45,032 bases of DNA, from NCBI GenBank assembly GCA_001822095.1, contig MHPP01000032.1:1-45032 (forward strand), written 5' to 3'. The DNA comes from Candidatus Staskawiczbacteria bacterium RIFOXYC1_FULL_38_18 (GTDB lineage Bacteria; Patescibacteriota; Minisyncoccia; Minisyncoccales; Staskawiczbacteraceae). The notes beneath the pieces are model-generated. The model saw only the letters and a list, made by a program, of their open reading frames with translations, ran no database searches and was not told the DNA's origin. Shown piece after piece: positions 23,534 to 31,063 of this stretch. How positions within the stretch are numbered: position 1 is the stretch's first letter; each line of letters begins with the position of its first letter. A program made the translations under genes and the position numbers.

Positions 23534-25263
23534 TATGATTTTGAGATAATTTTGTTTTTTATCTTGTCAACAAAATTGTTAATAGGCATTTGGCCCAAGT
23601 CGCCTTTTCTGCGCTCTCTTACTGCGACTGCGTTAGCTGCGATTTCTTTGTCGCCGACTATTAGTAAATACGGGATTTTTTGCATTTCAGCTTCGCGTAT
23701 TTTTTTGCCCAAAGTTTCGTTTTGGTTTTTTATTTCAACTCTAATATTTTTATCTTTCAATTCCTTCTCAATTTTTTTGGCATACTCATCGTGCCTTTCG
23801 GAAATTGGGATTACGGCAACCTGAACAGGGGACAGCCAAACCGGAAACGCCCCGGCCAGGTGTTCTGTCAAAATTCCTATAAATCTTTCCAAAGACCCGT
23901 AAACTACCCTATGAATTACAACCGGAGTTTTCTCTTTTCCGTCGGAATCTATATATGATAAGTTAAATTTTTTGGGTATCTGGAAATCAAGCTGTATGGT
24001 TCCCGTCTGCCAGTCGCGGCCCAAAGAATCTTTCATCAAAATATCTATTTTGGGCCCGTAAAACGCGCCATCGCCATTTTCTATGGTATATTTTTTTCCG
24101 CTTTTTTCCAAAATATTTTTTAATTCGCTTTCTGCTTTGTTCCAGCTTTTTACATCTCCCATAAAATCCTTTGGCCGTGTTCCCAGCCTGAAAGAATATT
24201 CTAAATTAAATATAGAATAGAATTTTTTGGTTATCGCCAGAATCCTCGCGTATTCGTCTGCGATTTGGTTTTCTGAAATAAAAATATGGGCATCGTCCTG
24301 GGAAAATTCCCTCACTCTCAAGAGTCCGTTTAATGTTCCGGATTTTTCAAAACGGTGCAATGTGTCTGAGTCGGAAAGCCTCAACGGCAGTTCTTTGTAT
24401 GACCTCGGCCTGGATTCGTAAACAACCATTGCATTCGGGCAGTTCATTGGCTTTAACCCGTATATTTCTCCTTCTTCGGTTTCAGAAATAAACATGTTTT
24501 CTTTGTAATGGTCCCAATGCCCTGATTTTTGGTAAAGCTCTTTTTTGTTTATCAGCGGGCTTTTTATTTCAAAATATCCTTCTTTCTGGTGCTCTTCTCT
24601 CCAAAAATTGATCAGCTCATTAAAAATAATTAACCCTTTCGGAAGCCAATAAGCCATTCCCGGAGCTGTTTCATGAAACATAAATAACTCAAGTTTTTGG
24701 CCCAATTTTCTGTGGTCGCGTTTTTCCGCTTCTTCCATCATTTTTAAATAATCCATCAGCCCTTTTTCGGTTTCAAAAGCAACGCCGTAAATTCTTGTCA
24801 GCATTTTATTTTTTTCGCTTCCTTTCCAGTAGGCCCCTGCAATTTTTGTCAGTTTAAAGCTGTTTGGGTCAATGGCGCTTGTGTCTTTTACGTGAGGCCC
24901 TTTGCATAGGTTATGAAACCAATCAGAATCATAAAAACTTAACTTTTTCTCGCCTGATTTTTTTAAGTCTTTAATAATTTCAGTTTTGAGCGGGTCATGC
25001 TTGTAGAATTTAAGAGCTGCGGCGAAGGTTGAACTGCCTTCCACAAACTTAATTTTCTGGGCAATTATTTCCCGCATTCTTTTTTCTATCCGCTCAAAAT
25101 CTTTTTCCGAAATCGTTTTACCTTTCGGGAAAGCATAATCTTGATAAAATCCATTTTCAATTGCCGGACCCATTCCCAAGCTGGCCTTGGGATATTTTTC
25201 CATTATCGCCATGCTCATCAAATGAGAGAGGGAGTGGCGTATATTTTCAATGTTTTCTGGCAT
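23533..25263 (-). CDS. thrS: Threonyl-tRNA synthetase, TGS-less
   Basis: A 576-aa protein that begins directly at the editing domain (HSLSH, the HxxxH site) without the ~60-residue TGS domain of typical bacterial ThrS. The class II catalytic core shows APGMAYWLPKG, the zinc Cys in MNCPNAMVVY, motif 2 (RVREFSQDDAHIF) and motif 3 (YGSLERFIGIL). The anticodon-binding domain follows (VQVAVIPISERH). It charges tRNA-Thr and clears mis-charged Ser. It is first in the minus-strand operon with the membrane protein and miaB. Its promoter lies beside an inverted-repeat element. Confidence 0.93.
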   Translation of the reverse strand: MPENIENIRHSLSHLMSMAIMEKYPKASLGMGPAIENGFYQDYAFPKGKTISEKDFERIEKRMREIIAQKIKFVEGSSTFAAALKFYKHDPLKTEIIKDLKKSGEKKLSFYDSDWFHNLCKGPHVKDTSAIDPNSFKLTKIAGAYWKGSEKNKMLTRIYGVAFETEKGLMDYLKMMEEAEKRDHRKLGQKLELFMFHETAPGMAYWLPKGLIIFNELINFWREEHQKEGYFEIKSPLINKKELYQKSGHWDHYKENMFISETEEGEIYGLKPMNCPNAMVVYESRPRSYKELPLRLSDSDTLHRFEKSGTLNGLLRVREFSQDDAHIFISENQIADEYARILAITKKFYSIFNLEYSFRLGTRPKDFMGDVKSWNKAESELKNILEKSGKKYTIENGDGAFYGPKIDILMKDSLGRDWQTGTIQLDFQIPKKFNLSYIDSDGKEKTPVVIHRVVYGSLERFIGILTEHLAGAFPVWLSPVQVAVIPISERHDEYAKKIEKELKDKNIRVEIKNQNETLGKKIREAEMQKIPYLLIVGDKEIAANAVAVRERRKGDLGQMPINNFVDKIKNKIISKS

Positions 25264-25297
25264 AAATTTATGTATGTATAAAGAATAGTATTTGATA

Positions 25298-25326
25298 ATG
25301 ATAGCACCTCTGTTTGTGGTAGTAAA
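25298..25326 (-). promoter_or_regulatory. Candidate thrS promoter
   Basis: Minus strand: TTTACT (25326-25321), a 17-bp spacer and TATCAT (25303-25298), with TGC before the -10 as an extended -10. The -35 abuts the inverted-repeat element at 25326. Confidence 0.5.
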
Positions 25327-25447
25327 CCCCGTTAGAAGTTTGCCATTTCAAACATAATATTTTCTAATTTTTAGCTTCAAAATGGTTTTCTATGGCGACG
25401 CGCGTACGCGTGTCGCCATGTTTTTCACCACAAACTTCTAACGGGGT
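25326..25447. repeat. MITE-like inverted-repeat element
   Basis: Perfect 17-bp terminal inverted repeats (ACCCCGTTAGAAGTTTG and its complement at 25431-25447) enclose about 88 bp. Inside are a 6-bp CCATTT/AAATGG pair (25343-25385) and a long hairpin ATGGCGAC...GTCGCCAT (25392-25419) with further CGC/GCG pairing. The whole can fold as a two-armed structure. It holds no ORF. It separates the thrS promoter from the next plus-strand promoter. Confidence 0.65.
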
Positions 25448-25453
25448 AAATTA

Positions 25454-25481
25454 TTGACAATTTATAAAAATTATGTAATAT
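25454..25481 (+). promoter_or_regulatory. Promoter of the DUF84 unit
   Basis: TTGACA (25454-25459) followed by TAATAT at 16 bp (25476-25481); an overlapping TATAAG gives 19 bp. A TATGGC-GTT-GCCATA hairpin (25504-25518) lies in the leader. Confidence 0.6.
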
Positions 25482-25553
25482 AAGTTTAGTACCTAAGACC
25501 AAATATGGCGTTGCCATACCGCGTCGGCGGATTCCGATACAGGAGTATTTTCG

Positions 25554-26063
25554 ATGAGAATTATTGTTGGAACAAAAAACTCGCACAAACTTGAGGCTGT
25601 TGAAAGTGCTTGCGGGAGGGTGGGTATAAAAGCTCCTAAGATTTTAGGACTCAAGATTCCGTCCGGGCAAAATGAACAACCGGTAGGCCTTGAGGAAACC
25701 TATGAGGGTGCCTTAGCCCGAGCGGTTGGTGCGCAGAAAGAGTTTATTGACCCATGGGGTATTTTTGTCGGCATTGAAAGCGGAATAGTCAGGATTCAGC
25801 CGACGGCTTATGTCGACTTGGCGGTAGTTGTGGTTATTACTTCGGAGCGCAGGATTGTCGCAACTTCCAGCGGGGTTGGATTTCCTTACGATTATGTTGC
25901 AACCGCCAGAATCCGGGGTTTTGAAACCACGACCGTCGGCTCTGTGATTGCCGAAAAAACGGGCTGCGACGGCACGGACCCGCATTCAACCCTGACGCAC
26001 GGGAAAGTTTCACGAAAAGACATTCTTGTGCAGGCTCTAACGATTGCCCTTTCACAGGTCTAG
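25554..26063 (+). CDS. DUF84 (YjjX-like) inosine/xanthosine triphosphatase
   Basis: A 169-aa protein with the DUF84/NTPPase pattern: VGTKNSHKLEAVESA at the N-terminus, SGQNEQPVG, EGALARAVGA and VGIESGI, close to the YjjX family that removes ITP and XTP from nucleotide pools. Start chosen at ATG 25554, with an AGGAG SD 10 nt upstream. It has its own promoter and more GC-rich codons than thrS, and is followed by a 94-aa gene with an SD, so the two form one transcription unit ending at 26371-26395. It is one of the accessory units. Confidence 0.8.
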   Translation: MRIIVGTKNSHKLEAVESACGRVGIKAPKILGLKIPSGQNEQPVGLEETYEGALARAVGAQKEFIDPWGIFVGIESGIVRIQPTAYVDLAVVVVITSERRIVATSSGVGFPYDYVATARIRGFETTTVGSVIAEKTGCDGTDPHSTLTHGKVSRKDILVQALTIALSQV

Positions 26064-26073
26064 GAGAGAAATC

Positions 26074-26358
26074 ATGGCTCTATGCGGGAAATTTGAGAAA
26101 GGCGGCCGGGTTCGCGTTATAAACGCCGGGCGAAACGCAGATATAACCGGGCTAGACCCAAAGAAAGTTTACACGGTTGGAGCAGTAGAGGATGTTCCAA
26201 AAGATTCTCAGCCAAGCATTGGCCATAGCCAGCTTGTTTTTCTGGATGGAGTGGTCTACCCTTCCAACGTAAGGAAGGGATTTACTGACCGCGATCCGGA
26301 GAAAAAAAGAAGGAAAATGTTTTCCGGCTTCTACTTTGAAAAGGTGTCGGAAAATTGA
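26074..26358 (+). CDS. Hypothetical protein (94 aa) following the DUF84 gene
   Basis: The track ORF starts at a TTG (26044) inside the DUF84 gene. ATG 26074 has the SD AGGAGAGA at good spacing and gives 94 aa beginning MALCGKFEKGGRVRVIN. The N-terminal half (GGRVRVINAG...KVYTVGAVEDV) looks like a small beta-barrel of SH3/KOW type, with conserved-looking FLDGVVYPSNVRKGF later. This is a visual impression only. No Cys cluster or membrane segment. It is probably co-transcribed with the NTPase gene; function unknown. Confidence 0.6.
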   Translation: MALCGKFEKGGRVRVINAGRNADITGLDPKKVYTVGAVEDVPKDSQPSIGHSQLVFLDGVVYPSNVRKGFTDRDPEKKRRKMFSGFYFEKVSEN

Positions 26359-26370
26359 GAGATTTTAGAG

Positions 26371-26395
26371 GCTTGCGCTTTGCCGCAGGCTTTTT
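26371..26395 (+). terminator. Terminator of the DUF84 unit
   Basis: Stem GCTTGCG/CGCAGGC (one G-T pair) with loop CTTTGC, followed by TTTTTG. Confidence 0.75.
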
Positions 26396-26404
26396 GTTTA
26401 TAAA

Positions 26405-26464
26405 TTATGCCTCTTTTGGAACAAGGATTTTCTGCACGTCGTCGGCGACGATTTTAATTTCGCC
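26405..26464 (-). pseudogene. Duplicate of the dnaE 3' end (remnant)
   Basis: This stretch aligns without gaps to the last 20 codons of dnaE (27791-27850) with 51 of 60 bases identical, including the stop. It would encode GEIKIVADDVQKILVPKEA against GEIKIVADDVQEILVPKEA in the intact gene. Seven of the nine differences are synonymous third positions. No start or upstream dnaE sequence remains; similarity ends at about 26465, where the next unit begins. It marks the likely left boundary of an inserted segment. Confidence 0.8.
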
Positions 26465-26471
26465 GTTGAAC

Positions 26472-26486
26472 GTGCTACGATTAAAT
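26472..26486 (+). promoter_or_regulatory. Possible extended -10 promoter of the 119-aa gene
   Basis: GTGCTACGATTAAAT resembles the GTGCTATACTAAAT and ATGCTATGATTAAT -10 regions at 3279 and 26929 but has no good -35. TGCTA is repeated inverted as TAGCA 8 bp later. It lies directly at the end of the dnaE-like duplicate. Confidence 0.35.
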
Positions 26487-26518
26487 AGCAACCAGACACC
26501 TATTTTGAGGAGGGCTAT

Positions 26519-26878
26519 ATGGCAAACGAGGAGCTCTTTGAAAAAGCAATCGCTTTGTTGCGGGAAGAACTTTCGTTGTGGGAGCATTATCCTGGCAGCG
26601 AAGGAAGAATCAGGCGAGAACGCACCTCAACTGCTATCGCCGATTTATCTGCTGGCAATATCTCAGAAAGCGTTTTAAGGGCGCTTAATGAGTCGGGCAG
26701 GTATTATCTCAACCTTTGCAACTTTGCAAGAAATCCCGAGCAACTGAAAAGCTGCGGCCTTCCGCAAGCGACTATTGATGATTGGGTCAAAAAACGGGAA
26801 ACAAATGGAACCAGGTCAACCGAGTTTTTTATACTCTATGAGAGCCTCCTTGATCTGGCAACCAGCGCTCCGCATTGA
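26519..26878 (+). CDS. Hypothetical protein (119 aa) in the putative inserted segment
   Basis: A 119-aa soluble, helix-rich protein with ELFEKAIALLREELSLW at the N-terminus and ALNESGRYYLNLCNF centrally. No recognised domain. The start is fixed by a strong SD (GAGGAGGG 4-6 nt upstream). It has its own terminator, whose stem begins in the last codons. Codon use is more GC-rich than in dnaE. It lies between the dnaE 3'-end duplicate and the intact dnaE end, so it may be cargo of an integrated element. Function unknown. Confidence 0.6.
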   Translation: MANEELFEKAIALLREELSLWEHYPGSEGRIRRERTSTAIADLSAGNISESVLRALNESGRYYLNLCNFARNPEQLKSCGLPQATIDDWVKKRETNGTRSTEFFILYESLLDLATSAPH

Positions 26879-26892
26879 AAGATGCGGTTTTT
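26870..26892 (+). terminator. Terminator of the 119-aa gene
   Basis: Stem CCGCAT/ATGCGG with loop TGAAAG followed by TTTTTG. The stem overlaps the stop codon. Confidence 0.8.
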
Positions 26893-26907
26893 GTTTGCCG
26901 TAAAATA

Positions 26908-26936
26908 TTGACATTTATATTTTTATATGCTATGAT
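26908..26936 (+). promoter_or_regulatory. Strong promoter of the zinc-ribbon unit
   Basis: TTGACA (26908-26913), a 17-bp spacer and TATGAT (26931-26936) with TGC before the -10. The -35 context AAAATATTGACAT is identical over 13 bases to that of the promoter at 3258. Confidence 0.75.
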
Positions 26937-26955
26937 TAATAAGGAGCAGCTTGAA

Positions 26956-26997
26956 ATGCCTTTTGGTCTGTTGGGAATCAGGACCATAAGGAAGTAG
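26956..26997 (+). CDS. Short leader peptide (13 aa) upstream of the zinc-ribbon gene
   Basis: ATG 26956 with SD AAGGAG 9 nt upstream encodes MPFGLLGIRTIRK and stops at TAG. It begins about 13 nt after the predicted transcription start in a leader of about 150 nt. A CTCC-GAAA-GGAG hairpin (27017-27028) and a TGGTC/GGACCA pairing follow or overlap it. The arrangement resembles leader-peptide attenuation, but nothing shows what would be sensed. It is below the track length. Confidence 0.4.
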   Translation: MPFGLLGIRTIRK

Positions 26998-27095
26998 AGT
27001 TTTCAGCCCTTAACCCCTCCGAAAGGAGCAAGCCGGGCATATCTCCTAATATCGTCAGTTACGTTTCAACGCAACCCGATTGAAGGAGATTGAAG

Positions 27096-27728
27096 ATGTC
27101 AGAGCAAAGATGTGGTGGATGTGGAAAAAAATTTCAACAGAACGATTCCGACCGAATCACGAGTAGCGGGAACGCTCTCGGCCGGGAGCCGGACAAGCAG
27201 TTGTGCTACAACTGCGCCTTGGAAAAGGTGACCGGCGGATCTTGCCCCGAAGAAGGCGACTTTAACACAGCGCGCCTGATTTCAGGAGAGATGACCGACC
27301 AGGAGTGGAGATGGTTGCAGGAAGACATGCGAGCTGTCGAAGAGAGTCGTTCCATCATCGAGCCTGACTCTGATGACGAGGACGATTACTACAACGACCC
27401 CGCGTGGTGCTATCGGTGCAACAGGGATACCGCTTTTTGCAAGTGCATTTGCTACGAGTGTGGCGAATTGCTTGAAGAATGCGAATGTCACTGCGCGCTC
27501 TGCGACACACCCAAGCCCGGCGGCGGACTTTGTGAAACCCATGCTCCAGGGTGGAACGAGTCTGTACAGGGTCCTGTCCCTTCAAACAGTGAGGAGGTCG
27601 GGCAATGTGAAGGCTGCGGCATCACTTTTAACATTGTGTTCGAGATTGAATCTGAGTTTCCGACTCCGTCGAAGACTATGAGATTCCTGTCTCGGCACAA
27701 CCGTAAAAAGTGCCTGAAATGCAGCTAA
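27096..27728 (+). CDS. Multi-zinc-ribbon protein (210 aa), unknown
   Basis: Start set at ATG 27096 (SD AAGGAG, 7 nt) instead of the track's TTG 27090. A 210-aa Cys-rich protein with several CxxC pairs. An N-terminal ribbon has CGGC...CYNC (about 6-38). A dense central set reads CYRC, CKCICYEC, CECHCALC and CETH (about 106-150). A C-terminal pair is CEGC...CLKC (about 173-209). An acidic linker (EPDSDDEDDYY) separates the first two. This would bind several zincs and suggests nucleic-acid or protein adaptor roles; no family is recognised. It has its own promoter, leader peptide and strong terminator, and lies in the segment bounded by dnaE 3'-end repeats. Confidence 0.65.
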   Translation: MSEQRCGGCGKKFQQNDSDRITSSGNALGREPDKQLCYNCALEKVTGGSCPEEGDFNTARLISGEMTDQEWRWLQEDMRAVEESRSIIEPDSDDEDDYYNDPAWCYRCNRDTAFCKCICYECGELLEECECHCALCDTPKPGGGLCETHAPGWNESVQGPVPSNSEEVGQCEGCGITFNIVFEIESEFPTPSKTMRFLSRHNRKKCLKCS

Positions 27729-27736
27729 CATCACAA

Positions 27737-27769
27737 GCCCCGCAACGAGCGATCGTTGCGGGGCGTTTT
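27737..27769 (+). terminator. Strong terminator of the zinc-ribbon gene
   Basis: A perfect 12-bp stem GCCCCGCAACGA/TCGTTGCGGGGC with loop GCGA followed by GTTTTCTTT. It lies just downstream of the converging dnaE. Confidence 0.9.
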
Positions 27770-27790
27770 CTTTGTATGGAGTCAGTATTT

Positions 27791-30700
27791 TTAGGCTTCT
27801 TTTGGCACAAGAATCTCCTGCACGTCGTCGGCAACAATTTTTATTTCGCCTCCGCGATCGTCAACGCGCCCGGCCACAAAGACTATTTTATTCTCTTGCA
27901 ACGCAGTCGGGTTGCGTTCTAATAAATTTGGGAAAATCACAACCTCGGCTCTGCCCGACAAGTCTTCAAGTTTTATAAACAGCATTGGTTTGCCGTTTTT
28001 TGTAATAATTTTTTTAACAGAAGAAATTAATCCGCCAAACACAAGTTTTTTATCAACCAAGGTGTGGTCTACGAGTTTTATAAGAGGTGTTGTCCGCTTT
28101 TCAAAAAGTTTTTTGAAGCTGTTTAACGGGTGCGAGCTTACATAAAGGCCAAGCAATTCTTTTTCCCAGCCAAGCCTTTCAAATTCTGACGCGGGAGGGG
28201 CCGGCTCCAATTTTATTTCTTTGCTGGTTATTTTTATGCCCGAGGAAGCAAAAAGCCCCATTTGGTTTGAGTTGGTATTTTTATTGTTTTCGCGGGCAAT
28301 TTCAAGCATTTTTTCAAGGTTTTGCAAAAGCTGGTTTCTTTCGGCAAATTCGTCAAATGCTCCCGCCTTAATTAACGCCTCCATTGATTTTTTATTCAAA
28401 TCTTTTGACTTTACGCGGTTAATAAAATCGCTGATGGTTGAAAACCTCCCGTTGTTTTTTCTTTCTTCAACAATTGCGTCAATAATATTTACACCAACAT
28501 TTTTAATTGCCAGAAGCCCAAACCTGATTTGATTTTTTTCTGGCACAACAGTAAAGTTTTTTAAAGATTCGTTTATGTTTGGAGCCAGCACTTCAACGTC
28601 CATTTTTTTGCATTCATCAATTAAAAAAGAAATTCTTTCCACGTCGGCTTTTTCCGAAGTCAAAACAGATGCCATAAACTCAACAGGGTAGTGGGCTTTT
28701 AAATAGGCTGTCTGGTAGGCTATTGTGGCGTAAGCTGCCGAGTGCGACTTGTTGAATCCATACGACGCAAAAGGCAAAATCCATGTCCATAATTCCTGGG
28801 CAACCTTTTTCGAGGCGCCGTTTTTTATTGCTCCGTTAACAAATTTTTGCTCTTGCGCGTCAAGCAGGTCTTTAATTTTTTTACCAATGGCCTTTCTTAA
28901 AACATCCGCCTCGCCCAGGGTGAATCCGCAAACTTCCTGCGCAATTTTCATAAGTTGCTCCTGATAAATGCAAATTCCATAAGTATCTTTTAAAATTGGC
29001 TCAAGCGCCGGATGCAAATATTCAATTTTTTCCTTTCCGTGTTTTCTGGCAATATAATCTGGGATAAATTGCATTGGGCCGGGGCGATAGAGGGCAACCA
29101 TGGCCGTGATGTCCTCAAAAGTTGTAGATTTTAATTCTTTTAAATACCTTTTCATGCCGTCACTTTCAAGCTGGAACACAGATGTGGTCAGGGCGTCCTG
29201 CAAAAGTTTGTAGGTTTTTTGGTCGTCATAGGGAATTTTGTCCAAATCAATTGATAATTTATTGTGTAAAACATAAATTCTTGCCAGCGTGTCTTCTATT
29301 ATTGTAAGGTTTTTTAATCCCAAAAAATCCATTTTCAAAAGCCCAAGGTCTTCAATTCCGTGCATTTCATATTGGGTGATAATACCTTCTTCGCCTTCTT
29401 TGGTTGACCTTTGCAATGGCACAGAATCAGTTAAAGGATTTGCTGAAATCACAACTCCGCAGGCATGAGTTGAAGCGTGCCTGGCGACTCCTTCAAGTTT
29501 TTTCCCAAGGTCTATTAATTTTGTTGCCATTGGGTCGGTTTCATATTTTTCTTTAAATTCGTCAACTTTTTCCAGGGCTTCCGCCAGATCCATTCCCATG
29601 GGAATCATTTTTGCCATCTGGTCGCAGTAAGAATATGTATATTGCAAGGCCCTGCCAACATCTCGGATAACAGCGCGGGCAGCCATTGTTCCAAAGGTAA
29701 TAATTTGGGCTACATGGTCACGGCCATATTTTTCTCCGACATATTTTATAACTTCATCTCTTCTCCTGTCAGCAAAATCCAAATCAATATCGGGCATGGA
29801 AATCCTTTCAGGATTTAAAAATCTTTCAAAAAGCAAATTGTGTTTTAACGGGTCAACGTTTGTAATTCCGGTTAAGTAAGCAACAATAGAACCGCCGGCA
29901 GACCCGCGGCCCGGCCCCACAACAATCCTGTTTTGCTTTGCCCAGTTTACAAAATCTTGCACAATCAAAAAGTATCCGGCGAACCCGGTTTTTTCTATAA
30001 CAGAAATTTCATATTTTAGCCTGCCAATTATTTTTTGGTCAGGGTTTTTGCCGTATCTTTTTTCCAATCCCTGATAGCACAACTCTTCCAAGAATTGCGT
30101 ATCGGTTTTGCCTTCTGGCAAGGGAAACACGGGTAACTTTATTTTTCCAAGCTCAATGGTTAAATTGCACATGTCTGAAACCCTTTGCGTGTTTGCGAGG
30201 GCTTCGGGATATTCTTTGAACTCCTCCTCCATTTGCGCCGGACTTTTCATTGAGAAGTCGTCTTGTTTCATAGACAATCTTTCTGCGTCATTAATGTCGG
30301 AACCTGTGTTTATTAGCATTAAAACATCCTGAGCCTCGGCGTCTTCCTTTTTTAAATAATGAATATCGTTTGTGCAAACTAAAGGTATGCCGGTTTTTTT
30401 TGAAAGTTCAACCATTTTTTTGTTTGCGGTTGCCTGCTCAGGAATATTTTGGTGGCGCTGAAGTTCTAAATAAAAATTTCCCTTTCCAAAAAACTTTTCA
30501 TATTTTAGGGCGGTTGCCTCGGCTTCCTCATCTTTGTTTGAAATTAAGAGGCGCGGGATCTTTCCTTGTATGCAGGCGCTCATGCCGATTAATCCCTCCG
30601 CGTATTTTTCCAAGAGCTCTTCGTCAATTCTTGGTTTATAATAAAATCCGTCAAGCTGAGCTATTGAAACAAGTTTTACCAAATTTTTATAACCCTGCTC

Positions 30701-30982
30701 GTTTTTGGCAAGCAAAATTAAGTGGTTTCTTTTCTGGTCAACATTGGGCCGTTTGTCTGTGTGTTTTTCAAAAGCAACATAAACCTCGCATCCTATAATG
30801 GGCTTTATTTTTTTTGCCAGAGATTTTTTGTAAAACTCAATTGCTCCGTACATTACACCATGGTCAGTCAAAGCAACAGAATCCATTCCTAATTCTTTTA
30901 CGTAATCCAAAAGCTCGTCTATTTTAGGCAGGCCATCTAAAAGGGAATAGTGCGAGTGAACGTGTAAATGCGTAAATTTCAT
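27791..30982 (-). CDS. dnaE: DNA polymerase III alpha subunit
   Basis: A 1063-aa C-family replicative polymerase. The N-terminal PHP domain starts with HLHVHSHYS and VALTDHG. The polymerase core has GPGRGSAGG and the catalytic PDIDLDFADRRR pair. Later come FNKSHSAAYA, the beta-binding/HhH region and a C-terminal OB domain (VFGGLISSVKKI onward). It replicates the chromosome with the sliding clamp. There is no separate proofreading domain, as usual for DnaE1-type enzymes. The last 20 codons occur again, diverged, at 26405-26464. Its promoter overlaps that of a divergent RNA unit. Confidence 0.95.
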   Translation of the reverse strand: MKFTHLHVHSHYSLLDGLPKIDELLDYVKELGMDSVALTDHGVMYGAIEFYKKSLAKKIKPIIGCEVYVAFEKHTDKRPNVDQKRNHLILLAKNEQGYKNLVKLVSIAQLDGFYYKPRIDEELLEKYAEGLIGMSACIQGKIPRLLISNKDEEAEATALKYEKFFGKGNFYLELQRHQNIPEQATANKKMVELSKKTGIPLVCTNDIHYLKKEDAEAQDVLMLINTGSDINDAERLSMKQDDFSMKSPAQMEEEFKEYPEALANTQRVSDMCNLTIELGKIKLPVFPLPEGKTDTQFLEELCYQGLEKRYGKNPDQKIIGRLKYEISVIEKTGFAGYFLIVQDFVNWAKQNRIVVGPGRGSAGGSIVAYLTGITNVDPLKHNLLFERFLNPERISMPDIDLDFADRRRDEVIKYVGEKYGRDHVAQIITFGTMAARAVIRDVGRALQYTYSYCDQMAKMIPMGMDLAEALEKVDEFKEKYETDPMATKLIDLGKKLEGVARHASTHACGVVISANPLTDSVPLQRSTKEGEEGIITQYEMHGIEDLGLLKMDFLGLKNLTIIEDTLARIYVLHNKLSIDLDKIPYDDQKTYKLLQDALTTSVFQLESDGMKRYLKELKSTTFEDITAMVALYRPGPMQFIPDYIARKHGKEKIEYLHPALEPILKDTYGICIYQEQLMKIAQEVCGFTLGEADVLRKAIGKKIKDLLDAQEQKFVNGAIKNGASKKVAQELWTWILPFASYGFNKSHSAAYATIAYQTAYLKAHYPVEFMASVLTSEKADVERISFLIDECKKMDVEVLAPNINESLKNFTVVPEKNQIRFGLLAIKNVGVNIIDAIVEERKNNGRFSTISDFINRVKSKDLNKKSMEALIKAGAFDEFAERNQLLQNLEKMLEIARENNKNTNSNQMGLFASSGIKITSKEIKLEPAPPASEFERLGWEKELLGLYVSSHPLNSFKKLFEKRTTPLIKLVDHTLVDKKLVFGGLISSVKKIITKNGKPMLFIKLEDLSGRAEVVIFPNLLERNPTALQENKIVFVAGRVDDRGGEIKIVADDVQEILVPKEA

Positions 30983-31008
30983 AATTCGTATGCCTTATTT
31001 TACTTTTT

Positions 31009-31037
31009 ATATTATATTTATTCAACTATTGACTCAA
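31009..31037 (-). promoter_or_regulatory. dnaE promoter
   Basis: Minus strand: TTGAGT (31037-31032), a 17-bp spacer and TAATAT (31014-31009), about 27 nt before the start. Its -35 overlaps the plus-strand -35 in the palindrome TTGACTCAA. Confidence 0.6.
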
Positions 31038-31057
31038 GCTCTTATATATGCTATAAT
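31029..31057 (+). promoter_or_regulatory. Strong promoter of the structured-RNA unit
   Basis: TTGACT (31029-31034), a 17-bp spacer and TATAAT (31052-31057), with TGC before the -10. An inverted repeat TGCTATA-n10-TATAGCA spans the -10 and start region. Confidence 0.8.
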
Positions 31058-31063
31058 TAATAA

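Noticed and set aside
25326-25447. Integron attC site
   Set aside because: The arms contain GTTAGAA, close to GTTRRRY, but the order is GTTAGAA...TTCTAAC, opposite to RYYYAAC...GTTRRRY. There is no integron integrase, and similar sites do not flank the other units.
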